Positions 50,420 to 58,401 of a DNA stretch of 64,000 bases are shown one piece after another. A model generated the notes under the pieces. It saw only the letters and a program-made list of their open reading frames with translations, made no database searches and was not told the origin of the DNA. Location: NCBI RefSeq assembly GCF_000952685.1, contig NZ_JYHV01000037.1, positions 124,001 to 188,000 on the forward strand, written 5' to 3'. The first letter of the stretch is position 1. The number at the start of each line of letters is the position of its first letter. Source of the stretch: Stutzerimonas stutzeri (GTDB lineage: Bacteria; Pseudomonadota; Gammaproteobacteria; Pseudomonadales; Pseudomonadaceae). The position numbers were made by a program, and so were the translations under genes.

Positions 50420-51454
50420 TCAACGCACCTCGACCGGCTGTGGCACCAGGCGATCCAGTGCGTCAATCACCGAACGCGGCCCGAGTTCGCGCATGCAGTT
50501 GTTGTGACCGAAACGGCAGGTGCGCTCGAAGCATGGGCTGCAATCGAGGCCCAGGCGCACGACCTCGACCTGATCGGATAGCGGCGGAGTAAACGCTGGC
50601 GAGGTGGAACCATAGACCGACACCAGCGGGCGGCCGAGAGCGGCAGCCACGTGCATCAGCCCGGAATCGTTCGAGACCACCGCCTCGGCGCACGACAGCA
50701 GATCGATTGCTTCAGCCAGGCTGGTTTCGCCGGCAAGATTGCGCGCCTCTTCGCGCAAACCAGGGATCAATCGCTGGAGAATATCCTCGCCCACGGCATG
50801 GTCGTTCTTCGAGCCGAACAGCCAAACCTGCCAGCCCTCGCGGATTTTCGCTTCGGCCACCTCGGCGAAGTGCTCGGTCGGCCAGCGCTTGGATTCGCCG
50901 AATTCAGCGCCCGGACACAACGCCAGCACGGGCCGATCCATACTCAGGTCGAAACGCACCAGCGCAGCATCGCGACTTTCAGCGTCGATGCGCAGTGACG
51001 GCCGCGGATAGGGCTTGGGCAGCTCGGCACCAGGTTCGAAGGCCAGCGCCATGAAGCGCTCTATCATCAGCGGATAGCGCTGCTTATCCAGCTTGCGCAT
51101 GTCATTGAGCAAGCCGAAGCGCATTTCGCCGCGCCAGCCGGTGCGTTTGGGAATCCCGGCGAAAAACGGCACCAGCGCCGATTTCAGCGAATTGGGCAGC
51201 AGGATCGCCTGCTGATACTGGCCTCGCAGGCTTTGCGCAATGTTGCGCCGGGTCGCCATGTCCAGCACGCCGTGCCCCACCGGGAAGCTCAGCGCCTGAC
51301 GTACTTCTGGCATCCGTTCGAGGATCGGCCGGCTCCACTCGGGTGCGAGCACGTCGATTTGGCAATCCGGATGGCGCTGTTTCAGGCAGACGAACAGCGT
51401 CTGCGCCATCACCATGTCGCCGACCCAGCTGGGACCCACAATCAGAATATTCAT
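50420..51454 (-). CDS. waaF: LPS heptosyltransferase II
   Basis: WaaF adds the second heptose. The 344-residue protein starts MNILIVGPSWVGDMVMAQTLF and carries GT9 blocks LALCPGAEFGESKRWPTEHF, AEAVVSNDSGLMHVAAALGR and LVSVYGSTSPAFTPP. It also has the CFERTCRFGHNNCM cysteine region typical of WaaF. The ATG at 51454 is preceded on the minus strand by GGCTTGTAGCTT, which belongs to the heptamer repeat; no AG-rich ribosome site is visible. Translation may therefore rely on the repeat structure or on coupling. It ends directly at waaC. Confidence 0.95.
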   Translation of the reverse strand: MNILIVGPSWVGDMVMAQTLFVCLKQRHPDCQIDVLAPEWSRPILERMPEVRQALSFPVGHGVLDMATRRNIAQSLRGQYQQAILLPNSLKSALVPFFAGIPKRTGWRGEMRFGLLNDMRKLDKQRYPLMIERFMALAFEPGAELPKPYPRPSLRIDAESRDAALVRFDLSMDRPVLALCPGAEFGESKRWPTEHFAEVAEAKIREGWQVWLFGSKNDHAVGEDILQRLIPGLREEARNLAGETSLAEAIDLLSCAEAVVSNDSGLMHVAAALGRPLVSVYGSTSPAFTPPLSDQVEVVRLGLDCSPCFERTCRFGHNNCMRELGPRSVIDALDRLVPQPVEVR

Positions 51455-51455
51455 A

Positions 51456-51535
51456 AGCTACAAGCCATAGGCTCGAAGCTGGAAGCGAGCGCCGGGGTTA
51501 TTTCAATCCGGCTTTTTGGCTTCCAGCTTCAGGCT
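51456..51535. repeat. Heptamer repeats and hairpin between ilvE and waaF
   Basis: The 81-bp gap carries heptamer-type units, read rightward: AAGCTAC, AAGCCAT, AGGCTCG, AAGCTGG and AAGCGAG, next to the waaF start, and an inverted set at the other end (GGCTTCCAGCTTCAGGCTTT). GAAGCTGGAAGC (51475-51486) and GCTTCCAGCTTC (51519-51530) form a perfect 12-bp stem around a 32-base loop. It could be a terminator for ilvE or a regulator of waaF. Confidence 0.85.
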
Positions 51536-52459
51536 TTATTTGACCAGCGTCCGCCACTCGGCGTGCGCATCGGTCTTGCCAGACACCAGATCGAAATAGG
51601 CCTTCTGGATGCGCTCGGTGACCGGGCCGCGACGACCAATGCCGATATTGCGGCCGTCGACTTCGCGAATCGGCGTGACTTCGGCGGCAGTGCCGGTGAA
51701 GAAAGCTTCGTCGGCGATGTAGACCTCGTCACGGGTGATGCGCTTTTCCACCACCTTGATGCCCAGCTCGTCGGCCAGGGTCAATACGGTGCCGCGGGTG
51801 ATGCCGTTGAGGCAGGCGGTCACTTCCGGGGTGTAGATCACACCATTCTTGATGATGAAGATGTTCTCGCCGGAGCCTTCGGCCACGTAGCCTTCCGGAT
51901 CCAGCATCAGCGCCTCGTCGGCGCCGCCTGAAATGGCTTCCTGCAGGGCCAGCATCGAATTGATGTAGGCACCGTTGGATTTGGCGCGGGTCATGCTGAT
52001 GTTGACGTGGTGACGGGTAAAGGAGCTGGTGCGCACCTTGATGCCCATCTCCAGCGCCTCGTCACCCATGTAGGCACCCCAATGCCAGGCAGCGACGATC
52101 ACATGAACTTTCAGGCCGCTGGCGCGCAGGCCCATGCCTTCGGATCCGTAGAAGACCATCGGGCGGATGTAGGCGCTTTCCAGATTATTCTCACGCACGG
52201 CGGCGCGGGTCGCTTCGTTGATTTCTTCCTTCGAATACGGCATCCGCATGTTCATGATGTGCGCCGAATCGAACAGACGATCGGTGTGCGCCTGCAGGCG
52301 GAAGATCGCGGTGCCAGCCGGTGTGTCGTAGGCGCGCACGCCCTCGAAAACGCCCATGCCGTAATGCAGGGTATGAGTCAGTACATGGGTGGTCGCGTCG
52401 CGCCACTGCACCAGCTCACCGTCATACCAGATCACGCCATCACGATCGGCCATCGACAT
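51536..52459 (-). CDS. ilvE: Branched-chain amino acid aminotransferase
   Basis: IlvE catalyses the last step of isoleucine, leucine and valine synthesis. The 307-residue PLP enzyme (fold type IV) starts MSMADRDGVIWYDGELVQW and has HTLHYGMGVFEGVRAY, SFTRHHVNISMTRAKSNGAY and ACLNGITRGTVLTLADELG, with the PLP-site region EVYIADEAFFTGTAAEV. The longer ATG at 52468 adds three residues; the 52459 start matches family length. It lies 45 bp after glnE and before the heptamer hairpin, in the same direction as the waa operon. Confidence 0.96.
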   Translation of the reverse strand: MSMADRDGVIWYDGELVQWRDATTHVLTHTLHYGMGVFEGVRAYDTPAGTAIFRLQAHTDRLFDSAHIMNMRMPYSKEEINEATRAAVRENNLESAYIRPMVFYGSEGMGLRASGLKVHVIVAAWHWGAYMGDEALEMGIKVRTSSFTRHHVNISMTRAKSNGAYINSMLALQEAISGGADEALMLDPEGYVAEGSGENIFIIKNGVIYTPEVTACLNGITRGTVLTLADELGIKVVEKRITRDEVYIADEAFFTGTAAEVTPIREVDGRNIGIGRRGPVTERIQKAYFDLVSGKTDAHAEWRTLVK

Positions 52460-52504
52460 TGTTGCCACCTCGGAATTCGATAAATGCTGTGTTTGCAGAC
52501 GAGA

Positions 52505-55450
52505 TCAGCTGAGCCCCAGCTCACGCCAGATGCGCATTATTGCGCGACGCTCGTCATGAAATTGATCCCCACTCACGACCCCGGGCAGTTTTTGCAGTGA
52601 TTGCCGGTGAGCAGCCGCGCGGTATGCCTTGTAGGCATCCTGCAGCAGTCTGACCTCATCGCCGGTCATCAACCCGGCCTGCTCCAACCCATCGAGAATG
52701 CGGATGTTATCGGTATAGCGCAGCAGTTGCGGATGCTGGTGCGACCACGCCAAAGCCGCGTATTGCACCATAAATTCGATATCCACGATACCACCGGCAT
52801 CCTGCTTGAGATTGAACTCGCCCTCCGCCTCGAACGCTTTTTCGGCTAGGCCCGCCTGTGTCGCACGGGTGCCGAGGTTGTCGCGCATCTTGGCGCGCAT
52901 CTCGCTGACCTCGCGGCGCAACTGCTCGAGATCGCGTGGTCGTCCGAGCACCGCCGCGCGAACCTTCTCGAAGTCCGCCGTAAGCTGAGGGCAGCCGACC
53001 AGCACGCGAGCCCGGACCAGTGCCTGATGTTCCCAGGTCCAGGCTTCCTGGCCCTGGTAGCGGTCGAAAGCGCTCAGCGAACTGACCAGCAGTCCGGAAG
53101 CCCCGGACGGCCGCAGCCGCATGTCGACTTCGTAGAGCTGACCAGAGGTAGTCTGAGTGGTCAGCAGGTGAATGATGCGCTGTCCCAGGCGGGTGAAGAA
53201 CTGGGCGCCGTCGATGGGCTTGACACCATCGGTTTCAGCGTTTGGATCGCCGTCATGGATGAACACCAGATCCAGGTCGGAGCCGTGGCCGAGTTCGATG
53301 CCGCCGACTTTACCGTAGCCGACAATCACGAACGCCGGATCGCACAAAGAGCCGTCCGCGCGCCGCGGCTGGCCGTGACGGGCCACGGTGTGCCGCCAGG
53401 CCAGTGCGAGCACCTGCTCGAGAATCGCCTCGGCGAGCCAGGTCAGGTAGTCGCTGACCTTCATCAAGGGCAACGTACCGGCGATCTCCGATGCTGCCAC
53501 GCGCAGCCGATGCGCCAGCTTGAAATGCCGCAGCGCCTCCATCTGCTGCTCAAGATCGTCTTCGGGAATTCTCGCCAGCCGCTCACGTAGCTCAGCCGTC
53601 AGTTCCGGGGCCTGTGGTGGACTGAACAACCGCCCGGCATTGAGCAATTCGTCGAGCAGCAATGGAAAACGAGCGATCTGTTCGGCGATCCAGGGGCTGC
53701 CGGCACAGAGCTCCAGCAATCGCTGCAGCGCACCGGGATTTTCCGTCAGCAAGACCAGATAGGCTGAGCGCCGCGCCACGGCTTCGACCAGCGGCAGCAC
53801 TCGCTCGAGCACCAGATCCGGATCATCTTGCTCGACCGCCTGCGCCAGCAAGCGAGGAATGAAGGCATCGAGCCGCTCCCGCCCGAGGCGCTGCATGGTT
53901 CGTACCTGACTACCGCCGCGCAGCGCGGCAAGACGCAGACAGGCGGCCTGGCCATCATGAAACCCCGCCTCCGCCAGCTGACGGCAGGCGAACTCTTCGT
54001 CCCAATCCTGCTCCCACAAGGGCAGCCATTCGCCACCGACGAGCGCCTCGCCCTCAGCATTTTCATCTTCGTCGGGATCAGCGATCACCTGATGGAAATG
54101 CCAGTCGATCCGACCGCGCCAATGCAACAGGCGTTCATGGAAGGCTTCCCAGGTTTCGAATCCCAGCATGAACGCGACGCGCTCACGGTCGATCTCGCTG
54201 TCCGGCAACATTTGCGTCTGGCGGTCATCGATGGCCTGCAGCGCATGCTCGGTGTAGCGCAGGAATTCATAGCCCTCGCGCAGCTCGTCGACGGCGGCCG
54301 ACGGCAGGTAGCCCTGCCCGGCCAACGTTGCCAGCACCTTGAGCAACGGCCGCTGCTGCAAGCTCAGGTCGCGCCCGCCGTGAATCAGTTGATACGCCTG
54401 CGCGATGAATTCCACCTCGCGGATACCGCCGGAACCCAACTTGATGTTCGCAGCCATGCCTTTGCGTCGGACTTCCTGCTGGATCAGCTGCTTCATGCTG
54501 CGTAGCGCGTCAATGGCGGAGAAGTCGAGGTAACGCCGATAGACGAACGGCCGCAGCATATCGAGCAGCTCTTTGCCGGCCCCTTGATCACCGGCGACTA
54601 CCCGCGCCTTGATCATCGCGTAACGCTCCCAGTCGCGGCCCTGGTCCTGATAGTACTGCTCCAGCGCGTTGAAGCTCAGCACCAGCGAGCCCGAGGAGCC
54701 GTAAGGCCGTAAACGCATGTCCACGCGAAAGACGAAGCCGTCCAGAGTCGGCGCATCCAGCGCCTTGATCAGTCGCTGGCCGAGACGGATGAAGAACTCC
54801 TGATTATCCAGTGACCGTTTGGCACCGACTGTTTCGCCCCCTTCGGGATAGCCAAAGATCAGATCAATATCGGAGGACAGATTGAGCTCGCGCGCACCCA
54901 GCTTGCCCATGCCGAGGATGACCATCTGCTGCGCGTCACCGCTGCGCCGTCCGGTCGGCACCCCGAACTGCTCGCAGTGGCGCGTATAAAGCCATTGGTA
55001 GGCGAGATCGATACAGGCGTCGGCCATGTCGGACAAATCGCCGCACGTCTCGGCCAGATCCGCTTGACGCGTAAGATCGCGCCAGATGATCCGCACCTGC
55101 TGCAGATTGCGAAACCGCCGCAGTTCGTGCCCCAGACTGTCTTCGTCGGCGCACTCGCGGAGTATCTCGGCAAGTGTCGTGCGCATTTCCTCGCCTTGCA
55201 GTGATCGCTCCAACAGCCCGGCCTCGGCCAGCTGCAGCAGCATGCCGGGATCTCGGCTAACCTGTTCGCTGACGAAGTCACTGGCCGCACAGACCCGGCC
55301 AAATGCCTCGCGACGCGCTGACGGCCAAGCGGCGAATTGCTGCTTCGCCTGCGCCGATGAGTCGTGAACCGCACTGAGGAACGTCTCCTCGGCACGGGTG
55401 ACCAAAGATTGGAGCGACGTTGGCAATGCAACCAGTACTGGCAGGCTCAT
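52505..55450 (-). CDS. glnE: Glutamine synthetase adenylyltransferase/deadenylylase
   Basis: GlnE switches glutamine synthetase activity by adding or removing AMP. The 981-residue protein has two nucleotidyltransferase domains, each with a DxD pair: NLSSDIDLIFGYPEGGE in the N-terminal half (deadenylylase) and ELGHGSDLDLVFIHDG in the C-terminal half (adenylylase). A long helical linker lies between them. The ATG at 55450 is preceded by AAGGAA. It is divergent from aceE across a 278-bp region. Confidence 0.96.
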   Translation of the reverse strand: MSLPVLVALPTSLQSLVTRAEETFLSAVHDSSAQAKQQFAAWPSARREAFGRVCAASDFVSEQVSRDPGMLLQLAEAGLLERSLQGEEMRTTLAEILRECADEDSLGHELRRFRNLQQVRIIWRDLTRQADLAETCGDLSDMADACIDLAYQWLYTRHCEQFGVPTGRRSGDAQQMVILGMGKLGARELNLSSDIDLIFGYPEGGETVGAKRSLDNQEFFIRLGQRLIKALDAPTLDGFVFRVDMRLRPYGSSGSLVLSFNALEQYYQDQGRDWERYAMIKARVVAGDQGAGKELLDMLRPFVYRRYLDFSAIDALRSMKQLIQQEVRRKGMAANIKLGSGGIREVEFIAQAYQLIHGGRDLSLQQRPLLKVLATLAGQGYLPSAAVDELREGYEFLRYTEHALQAIDDRQTQMLPDSEIDRERVAFMLGFETWEAFHERLLHWRGRIDWHFHQVIADPDEDENAEGEALVGGEWLPLWEQDWDEEFACRQLAEAGFHDGQAACLRLAALRGGSQVRTMQRLGRERLDAFIPRLLAQAVEQDDPDLVLERVLPLVEAVARRSAYLVLLTENPGALQRLLELCAGSPWIAEQIARFPLLLDELLNAGRLFSPPQAPELTAELRERLARIPEDDLEQQMEALRHFKLAHRLRVAASEIAGTLPLMKVSDYLTWLAEAILEQVLALAWRHTVARHGQPRRADGSLCDPAFVIVGYGKVGGIELGHGSDLDLVFIHDGDPNAETDGVKPIDGAQFFTRLGQRIIHLLTTQTTSGQLYEVDMRLRPSGASGLLVSSLSAFDRYQGQEAWTWEHQALVRARVLVGCPQLTADFEKVRAAVLGRPRDLEQLRREVSEMRAKMRDNLGTRATQAGLAEKAFEAEGEFNLKQDAGGIVDIEFMVQYAALAWSHQHPQLLRYTDNIRILDGLEQAGLMTGDEVRLLQDAYKAYRAAAHRQSLQKLPGVVSGDQFHDERRAIMRIWRELGLS

Positions 55451-55550
55451 AAAAAGTTCCTTAATGCCTTGATTGGCTGCTGGAGAAGCGGAGGCGCCCG
55501 TACTAGAGCAGTTTCCGCCGGCGCCAGCGAGTCAGGCCGAACCGCTGAGA

Positions 55551-55616
55551 TGTAGTTTTACTACGAAAGAATGTTGCAGGGGGCTGAATCAACCGTTGTT
55601 TTGTAGTAAAACTACA
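55551..55616. promoter_or_regulatory. Two operator-like palindromes upstream of aceE
   Basis: Site 1 is GTAGT-TTT-ACTAC (55552-55564) and site 2 is TGTAGT-AAA-ACTACA (55602-55616). Both are perfect inverted repeats with a three-base spacer, and their centres are 51 bp apart, about five helical turns. The same half-site (GTAGT/ACTAC) is used twice, so the pair is probably bound by one dimeric regulator, possibly a GntR-type PdhR-like repressor. The binding protein is inference. Confidence 0.65.
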
Positions 55617-55728
55617 GAGCCCGGCCCTACCCCCGGCCAAACATCCAAGAACATATACGCACCGGCCCACAAAGCCGGCCGCGAAGCAGGCAACCGATTC
55701 TGGAAGCCTTTCCGCCCTGGAGCAAGCC

Positions 55729-58374
55729 ATGCAAGATCTCGATCCCGTCGAAACCCAGGAATGGCTGGACGCCCTCGAGTCAGTACTCGACCGCGAAGGT
55801 GAAGACCGCGCCCACTATCTGATGACCCGGATGGGGGAACTGGCCACCCGCAGCGGCACGCCACTTCCTTATGGCATCACCACGCCGTACCGCAACACTA
55901 TCCCCGTCACCCGCGAAGCCAAGATGCCCGGCGACCTGTTCATGGAGCGCCGCATTCGCTCCTTGGTCCGCTGGAACGCACTGGCAATGGTGATGCGTGC
56001 GAACCTGAAGGACCCGGACTTGGGTGGACACATTTCCACCTTCGCCTCCAGCGCGACGCTGTACGACATCGGCTTCAACTACTTCTTCCAGGCTCCTACC
56101 GAGGAGCACGGCGGCGATCTGATCTACTACCAGGGCCACGCTTCCCCCGGTATCTATGCCCGCGCTTATCTCGAAGGCCGCCTGAGCGAAGACCAGATGC
56201 TCAACTTCCGTCAGGAAGTCGATGGCAAAGGCCTGTCGAGCTACCCGCACCCGCATCTGATGCCCGACTTCTGGCAGTTCCCGACCGTTTCCATGGGTCT
56301 GGGGCCGATCACTGCGATCTACCAGGCACGCTTCATGAAGTACCTGGAAAACCGCGGCTTCATTCCCAAAGGCAAGCAGCGCGTCTGGTGCTTCATCGGT
56401 GACGGAGAGTGCGACGAGCCGGAAACGCTTGGCGCCATCTCCCTGGCCGGCCGCGAAAACCTCGACAACCTGGTATTCGTCATCAACTGCAACCTGCAGC
56501 GCCTGGACGGCCCGGTTCGCGGCAACAGCAAGATCATCCAGGAACTGGAAGGCGTGTTCAAAGGCGCCAACTGGAACGTCAACAAGGTCGTCTGGGGCCG
56601 CTTGTGGGATCCGCTGTTCGCCGCCGACGAAGATGGTCGCATGCAGCGCCGCATGGACCAGGCAATCGATGGCGAATATCAGAACTACAAGGCCAAAGAC
56701 GGCGCTTACGTGCGCAAGCATTTCTTCGGCGCCGACCCGGAACTGCTCAAGCGCGTCGAGAGCATGTCCGACGAGGAAGTCTGGAAGCTCAACCGTGGCG
56801 GTCACGACCCCTATAAGGTCTATGCGGCCTACCATCAGGCGGTCAACCACAAGGGCCAGCCGACAGTCATCTTGGCCAAGACCATCAAGGGCTACGGCAC
56901 CGGTGCCGGTGAGGCGAAGAACATCGCCCACAACACCAAGAAAGTCGATATCGACAGTCTGAAGAAATTCCGCGATCGCTTTGATATCCCGGTCAACGAT
57001 TCGCAGCTCGAAGAACTGCCGTTCTACCGTCCAGCCGAAGACAGCGCGGAAATGAAGTACCTGCGCAAGTGCCGCGAAAAGCTCGGTGGCTCGCTACCGC
57101 AGCGCCGGCCGAAGAGCTTCAGCATCCCGACACCGCCGCTGGAAACCCTCAAAGCCGTCCTCGACGGTTCCGGCGAGCGTGAAATTTCCACCACCATGGC
57201 TTTCGGCCGGATCCTGTCGCAACTGGTCAAGGACAAGGACCTCGGCAAACGCATCGTGCCGATCCTCGCGGACGAGGCGCGCACCTTCGGCATGGAGGGG
57301 ATGTTCCGTCAGCTGGGCATTTACTCGCCGGTAGGGCAGCTGTACGAGCCAGTCGACCGCGATCAGGTGATGTACTACCGCGAAGAGAAGGACGGGCAGA
57401 TCCTGCAGGAAGGTCTCAACGAGGCCGGCGCGTTCTCATCCTTCATGGCCGCCGGTACCGCCTACAGCAACTACAACCAGCCGATGCTGCCGGTCTACAT
57501 CTTCTATTCGATGTTCGGCTTCCAGCGTATCGGCGACCTGGCCTGGGCGGCGGGCGATGCACAGACTCGCGGCTTCCTGCTGGGCGGCACGTCCGGGCGC
57601 ACCACGCTCAACGGCGAAGGCCTGCAGCACGAGGACGGCCACAGCCACATCCTCGCCAGCACCATCCCCAACTGCCGCAGCTACGACCCCACCTACGGCT
57701 ACGAGCTGGCGGTGATCATGCATCACGGCATGCACGAGATGATGGAGCTGCAGAAGAGCGTCTATTACTACATCACCGTGATGAACGAGAACTACCAGCA
57801 GCCGGCCATGCCGCAGGGTGTCGAGGATGGCATCATCAAGGGCATGTACCTGCTCGAAGAAGCCAAGGGCGACTTCAAGCACCGTGTGCAGCTGTTGGGC
57901 TCGGGCACCATCCTGCGTGAAGTACGCGCTGCTGTGGACATCCTCGCTAAGATGGGCGTCGGCGCCGATGTCTGGAGCGTCACCAGCTTCAACGAACTGC
58001 GCCGCGACGGCCTGGCCGTGGATCGCTGGAACCGTCTGCACCCAACCGAAGAGCCGCGCAAGACCTACGTCCAGCAGTGCTTGGAAGGCCGCGAAGGCCC
58101 GGTTGTGGCCTCGACCGACTACATGAAGCTGTTCGCCGACCAGATCCGTCAGTGGGTACCTTCTCGCGAGTACCAGGTGCTGGGCACCGACGGCTTCGGC
58201 CGCAGCGACTCGCGCGCCAAGTTGCGTGACTTCTTCGAAGTCGACCGTCGCTGGGTCGCCGTCGCCGCACTGCAGGCACTCGCCGATCGCGGGGCCATCG
58301 AACGCAAGGTCGTGGCCGAAGCCATCACCGAGTTCGGTATTGACCCCGAGAAGCGCAATCCGCTGGATTGCTGA
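55729..58374 (+). CDS. aceE: Pyruvate dehydrogenase E1 component
   Basis: AceE is the homodimeric, thiamine-pyrophosphate E1 that decarboxylates pyruvate and acetylates E2. The 881-residue length is that of the single-chain type. The TPP motif GDGECDEPETLGAIS starts at Gly224 and runs to the NC pair in FVINCNLQRLDG. RGFLLGGTSGRTTLNGEGLQ and the neighbouring blocks are typical. The ATG at 55729 has GGAG upstream. It forms an operon with aceF, 27 bp downstream, and the two palindromes lie 113-177 bp before the start. Confidence 0.98.
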   Translation: MQDLDPVETQEWLDALESVLDREGEDRAHYLMTRMGELATRSGTPLPYGITTPYRNTIPVTREAKMPGDLFMERRIRSLVRWNALAMVMRANLKDPDLGGHISTFASSATLYDIGFNYFFQAPTEEHGGDLIYYQGHASPGIYARAYLEGRLSEDQMLNFRQEVDGKGLSSYPHPHLMPDFWQFPTVSMGLGPITAIYQARFMKYLENRGFIPKGKQRVWCFIGDGECDEPETLGAISLAGRENLDNLVFVINCNLQRLDGPVRGNSKIIQELEGVFKGANWNVNKVVWGRLWDPLFAADEDGRMQRRMDQAIDGEYQNYKAKDGAYVRKHFFGADPELLKRVESMSDEEVWKLNRGGHDPYKVYAAYHQAVNHKGQPTVILAKTIKGYGTGAGEAKNIAHNTKKVDIDSLKKFRDRFDIPVNDSQLEELPFYRPAEDSAEMKYLRKCREKLGGSLPQRRPKSFSIPTPPLETLKAVLDGSGEREISTTMAFGRILSQLVKDKDLGKRIVPILADEARTFGMEGMFRQLGIYSPVGQLYEPVDRDQVMYYREEKDGQILQEGLNEAGAFSSFMAAGTAYSNYNQPMLPVYIFYSMFGFQRIGDLAWAAGDAQTRGFLLGGTSGRTTLNGEGLQHEDGHSHILASTIPNCRSYDPTYGYELAVIMHHGMHEMMELQKSVYYYITVMNENYQQPAMPQGVEDGIIKGMYLLEEAKGDFKHRVQLLGSGTILREVRAAVDILAKMGVGADVWSVTSFNELRRDGLAVDRWNRLHPTEEPRKTYVQQCLEGREGPVVASTDYMKLFADQIRQWVPSREYQVLGTDGFGRSDSRAKLRDFFEVDRRWVAVAALQALADRGAIERKVVAEAITEFGIDPEKRNPLDC

Positions 58375-58401
58375 TGCTGCGTGCGCACAGGAGAACCTAT
58401 T

